64,000 nucleotides of DNA from Spiroplasma endosymbiont of Diplazon laetatorius (GTDB lineage Bacteria > Bacillota_I > Bacilli_A > Mycoplasmatales > Mycoplasmataceae): positions 806,001 to 870,000 of the forward strand of contig NZ_OZ026458.1 of NCBI RefSeq assembly GCF_964019625.1, given 5' to 3'. The position numbers and the translations under genes are program-made. Below the pieces are notes generated by a model. That model worked only from the letters and a program-made list of their open reading frames with translations. It did not search any database and was not told the origin of the DNA. Below, piece after piece: positions 1 to 11,349 of this stretch (positions are counted from its first letter, which is position 1; every line of letters begins with the position of its first letter).

Positions 1-1533
1 TCTTCTCCCGACGCTAACGGGGAAAGATCAGGTGTTGGTCTTAATATTATATGAATATTTGTATTAGAAGGTTTCATAGCATTTATGTGTGCTTGAGCTT
101 TTGCTAAATTAGTTAAATACCATCCACAAGCAAATGGTGGAGGAAGTCAATATTCAAGAACTGCTTTTGGTAAGTTCTGAGGTTTATTGATGGGATTCTT
201 TAACTATTCAGTTATTCCAGTTATTGGTATGGCTTTAATAGTTACAATGGTTAGAGCGAACTTTAATGACGCTTGAGGAAATTGAGGTCATTTATACCTT
301 GACCTTATTGCTTTTGCACTTTATATGTTTGCTGCAACTATTATATTTTTTGGAATTAAAAAATATAAATATGTTGGTTTAATAATAGGTTATATGACTT
401 GAGGAATAACAGTGTTATTAATGATCTTTGGATTAACAGCAGGATTTATGAATTTAAGTGTAAATAAAAATCCGTTTGAAGAATATGCAGAAGCAAAACT
501 TACATTGGACGGATTCACAAAGGCATTTACAACATGTTTCTTTGCTTTTGGTGGTATAGAAACATTTATAACAACAGGTAAAAATATAAAAAATAGAGGT
601 AGAAATATGCCAATTGCAATCGTAATAATTATGATTGCAACAACAGCTTTTTACATAGTATTCTCATTAATAACTATGTTTGCAGTTGGTGGGGTACCAT
701 TTAGTTCAAACCCAAATACTCAATTATTCCCGGATAATAACTTCTTAAAGAGTTTTGGTCCAATATTAATTATTATTTGTACTATACTAATGAGATTTAA
801 CTCTTCATTACAAATTACAATGTTTGGTGGTTCAACTTTAGAACCTTTATCAAGTCAAGGATATATTTCACCAGTATTTAAAAAAGAAAACAAAGAAAAT
901 ATTCCTGTGGCTGGAGTTGTTTCAACAATAATTTTATTTGTAATATGTGCAATAATATTTTTATTCATACCAGATATTATTAGAGGAGCTACAGGACAAT
1001 CTTCACCATTAAACTATGCAACAATTGCTAGTTGTGCTTCAATTTTATTGATAGCAATATATGGAACAATAATACCAACTGTAATCGTACAAGGTATTAG
1101 AAAAAATGTTAAAGTTAGAATTTGAGAATATATAGCATGAAGTATTACAGCACTGTTCTTATTATTTGTATTAGGTAGTTACTTTGCAACTTCATTATTA
1201 ACTCCATTTATAAGTCCAGAAGGTGGAAAAGTAGGATCTTCAGACAACTTACAAGCACTTATAAGTAGTATTTTCCAAATTGTTTACTTTATTGGTGTGG
1301 TTGTATGAGCGGTATTACAATACCACTTATACTACAAACCAAAAATGGCTGCTATGGATCCAAAATCAGAAAGAGTTAAAGAAATTGCTGAATATGAAAA
1401 ATTAATCAGACTTCTAACTCCTGAAGAAATGGAAAAAATAGCTTTAGAACAAAAAAAAGAAGATGAAGAAGATAGACAATATCGTATTCAACTAAAAGAA
1501 CAAAAAGCTAAAAATAAAGCAGTTTCAAAATAG
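1..1533 (+). CDS. APC-family amino acid permease, 3' part (5' end outside window)
   Basis: The frame is open from base 1, so the start lies outside the window; 510 residues are present. The protein is a chain of hydrophobic segments with the glycine-rich helices of the amino acid/polyamine/organocation superfamily, for example an IFVLEGFIAFMCAWAF helix followed by a HPQANGGGSQYSRTAFGK loop. It should import an amino acid across the cell membrane; the substrate cannot be told. The last 60 residues are a charged, Glu/Lys-rich cytoplasmic tail after the final helix. Several in-frame TGA codons are read as Trp. A terminator follows at once, so this is the last gene of its transcript. Confidence 0.85.
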
Positions 1534-1555
1534 TCCAATTAGGACTATTTTTTTA
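1527..1555 (+). terminator. Intrinsic terminator of the permease gene
   Basis: A 10-bp stem (AAAATAGTCC with GGACTATTTT) and a 5-base loop are followed by a T run. It overlaps the permease stop codon. Confidence 0.85.
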
Positions 1556-1588
1556 TATTATAATTAGATTAATTATGGAGGGATAAGA

Positions 1589-2557
1589 ATGAAAAAGCTA
1601 TTAGGTATTTTAAGTGTATCTGCTTTAACTGTAGGTTCTACAGCACCAATTATAAATTATGCATTATTTGCCCCTTCTCAAACTGTAATAAAGAACTTTA
1701 AATATAGTTATGATTTTAAAAATTTAAATTGAAATGATATAAAATGAGAAAATAAAAACGGTATTAAGGTAGCTGAACTTTCATCAGATGAATTTACAAA
1801 ATCTTTAACAGATTGTATTCAATTAATGTTTGATTCTATACCAGAGAGAGACTCAAACATTTATAAAATAAATATGATTTCAACAACTTTTACTGGATTT
1901 ACAGAATCTGCAAACAATAACGTTGAGGTCTTTAGCAAAGAATTTGTAGATGCAAAAAAAGACTTGAATAAAATGGATGTTCAAAACCACAGACTTGTTA
2001 TTGAACAATATACAGATCCAAACAACGGAACTTTTTATTATATAAATGTGTTTGCAACTATAAACAAAAAAGAAGTTAGGTTATATGGTGGGAATTCTAG
2101 TGAAAGATTTAGTGATTTAAGTGAAATAAAATCTCAATTTACAAATAATTTTGAATTAGAAATAACAATGGAAGTTTGAATTGATGGAGAAGATAGTCTT
2201 GATTGAGGAATATTTTTCCCAGAAAATATTGATTTCCAACTAAAATCTCAAATGATAAACTGATTTATGGATGATTTACAATCAGATATGAGAGCTAAAG
2301 TAATTGCTCATATAAACGAAGAGAAAAACACTAGTCTTACAAAAATAGATAGACCAAAAAAAATATATAGAGCAATTCCTCAACCAGGAGGAAAAACATT
2401 CATTTCTGGAGAAGAAATTCCAGATAATGAATTAATAAAAGATCCATATTTCTACATAGGAATAGAGAGTAAAGAACAGGCTTTTGGTGAATATAAAGTA
2501 CTTATAAAAAATAGACCTCCAAAAGAAGAAGTTATAGAATACATAAAAAATAACTAG
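1589..2557 (+). CDS. Secreted protein of unknown function
   Basis: Encodes 322 residues from an ATG preceded by a GGAGGGAT Shine-Dalgarno sequence. The N-terminus (MKKLLGILSVSALTVG...) is a signal peptide of about 26 residues. It has no lipobox cysteine, unlike the two lipoproteins near 48 and 54 kb, so the protein is probably released or held by an uncleaved anchor. The mature part is hydrophilic, rich in Asn, Lys and Glu, and has no motif I recognise. It sits alone between two terminators and so is probably its own transcription unit. Confidence 0.75.
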
Positions 2558-2578
2558 TTATTAACTAGTTATTTTTTT
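2549..2578 (+). terminator. Intrinsic terminator
   Basis: An 11-bp stem (AATAACTAGTT / AACTAGTTATT) with an ATT loop and a T run. It overlaps the stop codon of the secreted protein. Confidence 0.85.
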
Positions 2579-2619
2579 GTATATTATTGGTGGTACAATT
2601 CTCTTAAGGAGGTGTAATT

Positions 2620-3519
2620 ATGGAAGGAAACAGAGAAATGAGTTCAATTAGAAGAATGCTTAAATGAGCAAATTACTTTGGTTTATTTTCAGGAATACTT
2701 TTATTGTTAGTATTTACATACTATATGTTTGATAAAAGTTATACTTCTTGAGTTTATGCGCCAATGTTGTTTGCCGTTGTAGGTTTCTTCTCAATAACTA
2801 ACGTATTCTTTTGTTGTTACATCATCAACTTCTTAAAAAAAGCAGATGATGTTACATTATTAAATAACAGATACATTTTAGCATTGTTCTCAATTTCAAT
2901 TGGTGGTTTATTTACTCCATTTGTTTTGGCACAAATGAGAAACATACCAATTGAATCAACAATAAGTCCTAAATTCACAATATCTAAAGGATATGGTGGA
3001 AATTCATTGGTTTCAGGAGGATTAGCTTTAGTAATATACTTTGCTTTATCACAATTCTCTCGTAAAGGAGCTATATTTGAAGCAGGATTAGCAGATCAAA
3101 TCGTTGTTATTGTTTTTGGAGCAATCCTAGCATGAGGTGTTTTAAATTGTTTATTATTTGCAACACCTAATGCAAAAGCAACTTGAGACAAAAAAGGATT
3201 TGGTTACTTTATTATGAACTTTGTTGCAGTAATTAACTTAATCATTGCAACAATAGGATTGATATTACAATTAATCAACTCAGTATTGTCAATTATTTCT
3301 ATTTTTGCCGATATGTTCGACAGAAGAAGAGGTTTCTTGGGTGCATTATTCAATGCAACTTGAGCAGCTTACAGAATAGCAATGCAATTATTCATTATTT
3401 ATACAATAAATAGAATAATCAAAGGTATTTGATCAAGAGCTGACAAAGTTCAATATCAAGACTACTCAAGATTGGCTGAAAAACAAAGAAACTTTGAAGC
3501 ACAACAAACTCAAGGTTAA
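2620..3519 (+). CDS. Multi-pass membrane protein, unknown function
   Basis: Encodes 299 residues, with a near-perfect AAGGAGGTG ribosome binding site 6 bases before the ATG. About six or seven hydrophobic segments are visible, at roughly residues 15-37, 47-70, 83-108, 128-150, 163-185, 205-240 and 255-275. The cytoplasmic C-terminus ends in a Gln/Glu-rich stretch (EKQRNFEAQQTQG). No transporter signature or catalytic motif could be recognised. Flanking terminators make it monocistronic. It resembles the lineage-specific membrane proteins common in spiroplasmas, but no function can be assigned. Confidence 0.75.
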
Positions 3520-3527
3520 TATAGATA

Positions 3528-3557
3528 AAAAAAATAACTCATATGAGTTATTTTTTT
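3528..3557. terminator. Bidirectional terminator between convergent genes
   Basis: A 13-bp AT-rich stem around ATAACTC / GAGTTAT with an ATAT loop. It has an A run on the left and a T run on the right, so it can end transcripts from both sides. Confidence 0.85.
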
Positions 3558-3561
3558 TATC

Positions 3562-4356
3562 TTAAGATATTAATTTTTCTTTTTTAGCTTTTGGTGAAGA
3601 TTCTTTTCCCTCTTCATCAATTTCTCTAGGAATAATAATTGTTGTGTTTATTGTGAATGGGATTGAAGCTTGTAATTTGAATAAACTCATTACTTGCTTT
3701 TTCTCATCATCTGGTAAATTACCAACAGTTATTTCATCTAATTTTTTAATTAATTTACTAAAGATTTTAATTCATCATGCTCAAGCAGCTATTAACATAA
3801 CTGTTCCTGCTGCTGATAATGCTACAAACAATCAGTTTAAGTTCATAACTGATAATGCTCCTAGATTACAGAATCTAAAGCTTAGGTATGAAGATAAGTT
3901 TGCAGCTACACCAAATGCAGCTAATATATGACAGTAGATTGATCTACTTCAAAAGTTTGTAGATTGTTCACGTATATCTAAGATATTTGTGAAGTTATAT
4001 AACATTAACATTGTTCCCTTTAACGAGTTGTTTTCTTCATATCATTTTGGTAAATGTAATTCTTGATAAGCAGCTCTATAGTTAAAGTGGTTGTTAACTC
4101 TTTTTCTTTGTCCATACATTAATTTAATATCTGTATAGTTTGTTTTAATTGACAATGCTTTAAATAAATCTTTTTGTAGTACGTTACTTTTTTTAGTTTT
4201 AGTTTTTAGATAAACAGTTATGTTTATAATACTTGCTGCTATTATAACAAGTAAAGCAAACACGAATGCTCCGAAACTAAAATACAATTGTATGTCTTGA
4301 AAGAAATAACCGAATTCTGGGTGATTTCCATCATGAGGTCTTAAAATTGGATTCAT
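3562..4356 (-). CDS. Membrane protein, unknown function
   Basis: Encodes 264 residues. Hydrophobic segments lie at about residues 25-50 and 125-200, the last being a hairpin that contains AAWAWWIKIF. A basic region follows the first helix (KTKTKKSN). The C-terminus is charged (EEGKESSPKAKKEK) and probably cytoplasmic. Only this ATG is possible because an in-frame TAG lies just upstream; the Shine-Dalgarno sequence is weak. The gene follows the unknown gene at 4397-5191 on the same strand and ends at the shared bidirectional terminator. No family recognised. Confidence 0.7.
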
Positions 4357-4396
4357 TTTGAGGGTACCTAGCCTTTCAAACTAGTATAATTGTATA

Positions 4397-5191
4397 CTAA
4401 TATATTAATTTTAACAAATCTCTTGGGTCATTTTTTTCAAATTTTTTCACCATTAATATGTTTTCATCCAACATAATGGCTCTTTTTATAAAACTTTGAT
4501 CAAATTCCTCAGTTTTTTTTGTTAGAAAGTTGTAAATCAAAGTGTTTAAATCATCTCTATAACTTATTAGGATGTTTCTTTTGTTTATGTAGTAAATTTT
4601 CTTAAAATTACTATTCGGTTCAATTACATCTATTTCCTTAAAATTTTGATCCATTAAAACTATTGTTTCATCTGCTTTATGAACTATATAATTATTTTCA
4701 AACTCAATAATATCTATTAAATCATATTCAAAAGTTTTTATATCCTTAAAGTTTTTATCAACCAATAAAGTCTTGTTGTTTTTTATTATTACTAAATTAC
4801 TTCCAATTACTTTTAATATTTGAATTTCATATAAAACTTTTAAATCTAAAACATCTGCTGTATAAACTTTGCCATTGATTATAAAACTTATGTATTTTTT
4901 GTCTTCTATAGAAACAAAGTTTTGTATGTAATTATCATATATACCATATATTTCTAAATCTGTATTTGAAGATAATTGAATTGAAGATAACAAAGGGTTT
5001 GGGTGAGCAAGAAATGATCTATACATGTCTTGCTTAACTTTTAAATTTTCTTTAAATATATTTTTATCAATAAAACATAAAGTATTAGTTTTATTATTTG
5101 GTTTGCTATCTGAAAAGTATATATATTTTGAATCAAAAAACATATTAGTTATTCACTCTGTATTATCAATGCTCCTGCTTTTAGTTTTCAA
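4397..5191 (-). CDS. Unknown protein, possible beta-propeller-like fold
   Basis: Encodes 264 residues if translation starts at the TTG at 5191, which has an AAGGTGAT Shine-Dalgarno sequence at the right distance. The first in-frame ATG (5143) lacks one. The sequence has no signal peptide or membrane helix. It alternates short hydrophobic strands with polar turns (for example NLVIIKNNKTLLVDKNFK and IYGIYDNYIQNFVSI), which suggests repeated beta-strands as in a propeller; this is inference from the pattern only. No catalytic motif is visible. The gene lies between the pgk terminator and a membrane-protein gene. Confidence 0.65.
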
Positions 5192-5218
5192 ACTTATCAC
5201 CTTTTTTAATTATAAATT

Positions 5219-5243
5219 AAAAAAACACGGTTATATCCGTGTT
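5219..5243 (-). terminator. Terminator of pgk
   Basis: Read on the minus strand, AACACGG and CCGTGTT form the stem, with a 6-base loop and a long T run. Confidence 0.85.
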
Positions 5244-5251
5244 CTAATTAA

Positions 5252-6448
5252 TTATTTATTTTGAATTGCCTCTACACCAGGTAAAGTTTTACCTTCCATG
5301 TATTCTAATGAAGCTCCACCACCTGTTGAAATGTGTGTGAATTTTTCTTTAAATCCTAATTGGATTGCAGCTGCAGCTGAGTCTCCTCCACCAATTAATG
5401 TGAATGAGTCTTTTAAGTTAGCAATAGCTCCACAAACCGCTAAAGTACCTTTGTTGTAGTGTTCAAATTCGAATACTCCCATTGGTCCATTTCATGCAAC
5501 TGTTTTCGCATCTTTTAAAATATCTTCAAATAATTCAATTGATTTTGGTCCGATATCTAATCCCATTACATCTTCTGGTAAATCAACACCTGAAATTGTT
5601 GGTTCTGTATCTTTAAAATCAGTATTATTTGCTGAGTCAATTGGTAAAATAATTTTTCCATTAGCTTTATCTAAGTATTCTTTTGCTAATGATACTTTAT
5701 CTTCTTCACATAATGATTTACCAATACTGTGACCTTGTGCTTTGAAGAATGTATATGCCATTCCTCCACCAATAATAATTTTGTCAGCTTTTTCTAATAA
5801 ATTATCGATAACACCGATTTTATCAGAAACTTTAGCCCCACCAATAATTGCTACAAATGGATGCTCTGGTTTATCAATACCTTTTGCTAACATTTCTAAT
5901 TCTTTTTGAACTAAGAATCCTACACAGCTTTCAGCTATGTTTGATGCGATCCCTACGTTTGAAGCGTGAGCTCTATGTGCTGTACCAAATGCATCATTTA
6001 CAAACACATCTCCTAATCCAGCTCAGTATTTTCCTAATTCAGCATTGTTTTTTGATTCAAATTTAACAACTTCACCATTTTGAACATCTTCAAAACGTGT
6101 GTTTTCAAATAAAAGAATTTCTCCTTCATTTAATGATTTAATAGCTGTTTCTAATTCTTCACCTCTTGTTTGAGGAACAAATTTAACTGATTTTCCTGAT
6201 AACTCTTCTAATTTTTTAGCAACTGGTGCTAAAGTTTTTTTAGCTTTATCAGCTTCTTCTTTAATTCTACTTAAGTGTGAAAATAATACTATTTTTGCTC
6301 CATTTTCAATTAAGTGGTTAATTGTTGGTAGTGCTGCTCTAATACGGTTATCGTCTGTTATAACTCCATCTTTTAATGGAACGTTAAAGTCAACTCTAAC
6401 AAGAACAGTTTTTCCAGATACTTGAATATCATTTAATGTTTTTTTCAT
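5252..6448 (-). CDS. pgk: Phosphoglycerate kinase
   Basis: Encodes 398 residues, the usual bacterial length. The enzyme makes ATP from 1,3-bisphosphoglycerate and ADP in glycolysis, a main ATP source in a fermenting mollicute. Family landmarks are present: the N-terminal [12 protein letters not shown] segment, FSHLSR, the [12 protein letters not shown] stretch, and a C-terminal GGGDSAAA nucleotide-binding loop followed by STGGGASLE. The start has an AGGAGAA site. The gene lies 21 bp after a Panacea-domain gene and downstream of gap, so all three may share a transcript. Its own terminator follows. Confidence 0.97.
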
Positions 6449-6469
6449 TTTTCGTTCTCCTATACCTAA

Positions 6470-6982
6470 TTATTTTAAAACATTTTTGACCATAAAATCT
6501 ATATAATGAAAAAAATTATCTTCATTTTCATTGTGAAACCTTATTATATCTAGGTCCTTTATTAGGGTATTTTTACTTGGTTTATAAAGTTTTTTTCAAG
6601 GAGTTTGTTCATGACAAATAACAACAATATCTCAGGATTTTAAGTTTAAAAGGAACTTTACTATTTCATAAGCAATTTTGTTATCCATTTCAAAATTTTT
6701 GTTTATATCCTTATCTATTTTTTCTATATAAGTAATTGGTATATCAGATCTTGAATAAGAAGTGTGTTTTTTTCACAAGTCATATATAACAGGTCCCCAC
6801 CTTCAAGTTTCAAATTCAATATTAGCAACTTTTTCTTTAAATAATAAAAAGTAACTATAAACTATGTAAATAACTTTTTGAATTTGGATTTGAGTTACTT
6901 TTTTTAAGTTATTGTCTTTTTTAACCTTAGCTATTACATTTAAAATGTAATCAATAAATTCATCTTTAGAATAAAAAAACAT
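6470..6982 (-). CDS. Panacea-domain (DUF4065/SocA-like) protein
   Basis: Encodes 170 residues from an ATG with a GAGGTGA Shine-Dalgarno sequence; internal TGA codons hide it in standard-code translation. The central part (IQKVIYIVYSYFLLF, then EFETWRWGPVIYDLWKK) matches the Panacea/DUF4065 pattern: an amphipathic LQKLLYYAQ-type helix, then a Glu-x-Trp-Arg-x-Gly-Pro-Val motif. In other bacteria this domain serves as an antitoxin or chaperone-like partner (SocA, PanA). No toxin-like ORF overlaps it here. It lies between gap and pgk. The domain call is fairly firm; an antitoxin role is inference. Confidence 0.75.
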
Positions 6983-7041
6983 ATTTTCACCTCAATATTA
7001 CTATCGATTTAAAAATATGCTTATTGTATATATTTAGAAAA

Positions 7042-8058
<1,017 letters not shown>

Positions 8059-8178
8059 ATTAGTCAATTCCTTTCACGATTTAATTTTATACCTTATTGC
8101 CTTATTTATTAAACAAAACAATAAAATTTTATTTCCATTTTTTCCATATTAATTTTTTATATATGGAAAATAATTCCA

Positions 8179-9078
8179 CTAATATCTTTGGTTTTTACCT
8201 GTCATTTCAAATTCATTTGAAAGGCCTTTTATTCTCTCTGTAAATCTTAATGTCTTTTGCATTTCAAATTTCTTTTCCTCTACACCAGTAACTCTTTTGT
8301 TTAAATAGTACTTTTGTAGATCTGAAATTGAGAAATTTGAAGTAAAGTAGGTAATCATTTTATTTTCCAACCTATGATTTAATATCCCAAATAATAGTTC
8401 GTCTCTACTTCAGTCACTTACTATTTCAGCTCCTATATCATCAAGTATTAAAACATCAACTTTTAAACAATCATCATAAAACTTTGAAAGTTCTGTTTTT
8501 TCTTGCTGGTTAAAAGTGTCTTTAACTATCTTTACAAGCTTGTTAACAGTCACAAATATAACTTTCTTATCTTTCTTTGCATATGTGTTGGCAAGTCTCT
8601 TCATAATGAAAGTTTTACCTATTCCTGGAGCACCATATAAATAAAGCCCTTTATGAGAATTGTTAGTAATGTTTTCTCTTATTTTTGTAAAAAGAGTTTT
8701 TGATTCTTGACTCATTTTAGATAAATCAAGTGTTTCAATATAATCACCTATAGTTTGGGTATTTTCTTGTAAATCAAAATCTGCATGAATGATGTTTTTA
8801 AGTATTTTATGGTCTTTGTTTTCAAATATTCAATGTTTACAATTTTTGCTAGATATGTAAAATAGATTATTTTTATATACTAGTTTTTGTTGTAACCCAG
8901 GTATTGTTTGTTTACAAAATTCCATTCCCTCTTCTTTTGAACAGTATATATAGTCATTTAAAAATCTATTTATAACAAGTATATTGTTTTCAAGAATTTG
9001 GTCACTAATATTGTGTTTTGAAATTAATTCTTTTAAATCTTTATGATTCTTAATATCTTCTAAACTGAATTTTAACAT
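8179..9078 (-). CDS. dnaI: Primosomal helicase loader DnaI (AAA+ ATPase)
   Basis: Encodes 299 residues. The N-terminal 120 residues correspond to the DnaI helicase-binding region, with cysteines in YIYCSKEEGMEFC. The C-terminal AAA+ module has Walker A GAPGIGKT (about 149-156), Walker B VLILDDIGAE (about 209-218) and an arginine-rich end. The protein loads the replicative helicase with DnaB and DnaD-type factors. Its ATG overlaps the dnaB stop by one base (TAATG), so translation is coupled. The last residues run past the usual family end only slightly. Confidence 0.92.
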
Positions 9079-10352
9079 TAATAATCACCTCATCCGGTTT
9101 TTTCAAATGTTAAGTCATCTTCAACTTCAATTTTGTAAGTTTTTTTATTTAAAGCTTCATCTCATTTTGGATTTAAATTAGTTTTTATATCAATATTTGA
9201 TTTTACTTTAGATCTTGATTTTTGGTGAGCAACTTTTAAATATTCAAATGCTTCATTTGCTGTTTTAAATCCATTTTCAGACATAGTTGAAGCTATTTTA
9301 TAAATATAATTAGGTACTATTTGACCTTTATTTTTTAAGAAAACAAAATCAAATAAACAGTTTATAACACCATTTCTTAATTTGAATTTATTTTGAAGGT
9401 CTGCAATTATTTCATTGTGAATTTTTTCAAGTTTTGAAACTTTCTTTTCTTTAGAGTTTAATAATGCTAATAAATACTCTTCTGGTTCGATAGTTTCCAT
9501 TTCGCTTAACTTTTTGTTTTTTTGGTTTTGAATATTTAAAGTAGCATCAAATTCAGGAACTGTAGTTTCAAATTCATCTTTTTTAAACACTAATTTAGCA
9601 ACTTCTCCATAAAATACAGCAGTTTCAAAAGAACATGATTCTTTTGAATATATTTTTTTGATTATTTCTTTTATTTCAAATTGACTAATATTATATGACC
9701 CAAAAACATCTTCTATTGCTTTTTTAACAACTTGGTTGTTTTTGCTTATTATTACATCTTCATTTTCTAAAGATTCAATTAAATTAGCATAATCAAGCCC
9801 TTTTAATAGAGCATTGGTTCTTTTTGGTTTTGCTTTAATCATTGGTGATTCAACTGATTTAATATCTTCAATCTCTCCAAAAACTTCTGCAAATTTTGAA
9901 GAAGTGTCTTTATATCCACTTTCAATTGATATTTCACCTTCATCTCTAAAAGTAAATCTGACAAGTTCATAATCATCTTTTTTTAATTTACCTAATAAAG
10001 CACTATTAAAAACTTGATTATTAAAGAATTCAGCAGGTTCTAATGGTGAATAAACATTAAAAATGACAGTTTGTTTTTCAATATTTTCTAAAGTTCTTAA
10101 CAAACCTAAAGCCTCTAATTTTTTAAAGTATTTAGGTAGTGTATTTAAACTAATTCCAGTAATTTTAGATAACCTTGTATTAGAAAGAGTTATTTTCTTA
10201 AAATCACTCAAGATGTAAGATTCATTAATTAAAGTATTATATAAAGCAACGGCTTTTGATCCTATTATTGGTTGGTATAGGTAAGTTATTATTTTGTTAT
10301 TTGAGCTGTCTGCAATATTTTTAAGAACTACTCTATAGCTAAAATTATCCAT
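9078..10352 (-). CDS. dnaB: Replication initiation/membrane attachment protein DnaB (Firmicute type)
   Basis: Encodes 424 residues. This is the Firmicute primosomal DnaB, not the helicase. The N-terminal 110 residues form a winged-helix DDBH1-type domain (YQPIIGSKAVALYNTL, then RLSKITGISLNTLPKYFKKL). The C-terminal part has a DnaD-like helical domain (NSKEKKVSKLEKIHNEIIADLQNKF, and later NYIYKIASTMSENGF). It works with DnaI, encoded directly downstream with a one-base overlap, to load helicase at the origin. The start has a GGAGGT site. An exact DnaA box lies about 140 bp upstream. Confidence 0.88.
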
Positions 10353-10412
10353 AAGTTACCTCCAACCCTTTGCTTATTAATAATAAAAAAAAGAAAAAAA
10401 ATTGAAACATAT

Positions 10413-10441
10413 TTAATATTTTTTATAAAATTGCATATCAA
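10413..10441 (-). promoter_or_regulatory. Likely promoter of dnaB-dnaI
   Basis: On the minus strand, TTGATA (10436-10441) and TATTAA (10413-10418) are separated by exactly 17 bases, about 60 bp before the dnaB start. Confidence 0.45.
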
Positions 10442-10460
10442 ATGTTAATAAAAATAAGAT

Positions 10461-10487
10461 AAAAACACCTTTAATAAAGGTGTTTTT
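10461..10487 (-). terminator. Terminator of mutM
   Basis: A 12-bp stem (AAAAACACCTTT / AAAGGTGTTTTT) with a 3-base loop. On the minus strand it follows the mutM stop. Confidence 0.8.
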
Positions 10488-10491
10488 TGAG

Positions 10492-10500
10492 TTATCCACA
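10492..10500 (+). promoter_or_regulatory. Consensus DnaA box
   Basis: TTATCCACA is an exact match to the consensus 9-mer bound by DnaA. It lies between the mutM stop and its terminator, about 50 bp upstream of the putative dnaB promoter. No second exact copy is seen within this intergenic gap, so it is not an origin. Confidence 0.45.
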
Positions 10501-10502
10501 TT

Positions 10503-11336
10503 TTAATATAAAAACTGACATTCTTTACAGAAGTAAGTTCCTCTTCCATTTACTTTTATTTTTTCAATAATTCTTCCACAATCAAAACAAGGTTTTGATT
10601 TTCTTAAATGAACTTTAAGTTCATTTTGAAATTTACCATCTATCCCCTGTTCTGGTTGATAACTGTCAATTGTAGAACCACCAAGTTCTATAGATCTTTT
10701 CAAGATTTTTATAGAAGATTTTAGTATATCTTCATAGTTTTTAAGTTCTAAAGAACTAGCTCTTTTTTCAGGGTGTATTTTTGCATCAAACAAGATTTCA
10801 TCTGCATAAATATTACCTATTCCTGATATCTTTGTCTGGTCTAGCAGAACAGTTTTAATATGTTTGTTTGACTTAGACATTATATCCATAAGGTATTGCC
10901 CGTTTAAACTGCTATCAAAGGGCTCTGGACCAACTTTATTGATTGGTTTTTCTTCTTTATATGATGATTTGCTTTGCAAATGAATTGTTCCAAATTTTCT
11001 AGTATCAGTGTAAATAAGCATTTTATTATCACTTAAAGTAAATATAGCTTCTACATGTTTTGTATCATATAAAGTACCTTTATCATAAACAAATCACTTA
11101 CCTTCCATTCTTAAATGGCTAATCATAACCAAATCTTGTAATTCAAAGATTATGTGTTTAGCAATCCTTGAAACAGCATCTATTTTTCTACCTTTTAAAG
11201 TTTTTTCGAATTCAGGAATTGATATATCTGATTTTATTAAGTTTGGATATGTTATTTTTACATCTTCAATTGTAAGACCCTTAATTTTTTTATTTAAGAC
11301 CCTAATAACGGTCTCAACTTCTGGTAATTCTGGCAT
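10503..11336 (-). CDS. mutM: Formamidopyrimidine-DNA glycosylase
   Basis: Encodes 277 residues, typical for the family. The mature N-terminus PELPEVETV supplies the catalytic Pro and Glu. The conserved lysine region is RKIDAVSRIAKHIIFEL. A helix-two-turn-helix region contains SGIGNIYADEILF. The C-terminal zinc finger has four cysteines (CFDCGR ... FCKEC). The enzyme removes oxidised purines such as 8-oxoguanine from DNA. It lies 13 bp downstream of polA and starts with an AAGGAGG site, so polA and mutM form an operon, as in Bacillus. Confidence 0.96.
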
Positions 11337-11349
11337 TTTTGTAGCCTCC

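Noticed and set aside
412-1533. Apparent splits of many genes by stop codons, suggesting pseudogenes
   Set aside because: Every break is TGA in one continuous frame, and a tRNA-Trp(UCA) is present; the genes are intact in code 4.
8130-8180. CCATAT/ATATGG inverted repeat before the dnaI stop, considered as a terminator
   Set aside because: No T run follows on either strand and the loop is long and AT-rich; it may be a chance palindrome.
10490-10500. The DnaA box considered as part of a replication origin
   Set aside because: Only one exact box is seen, with no dnaA gene or box cluster in the window.
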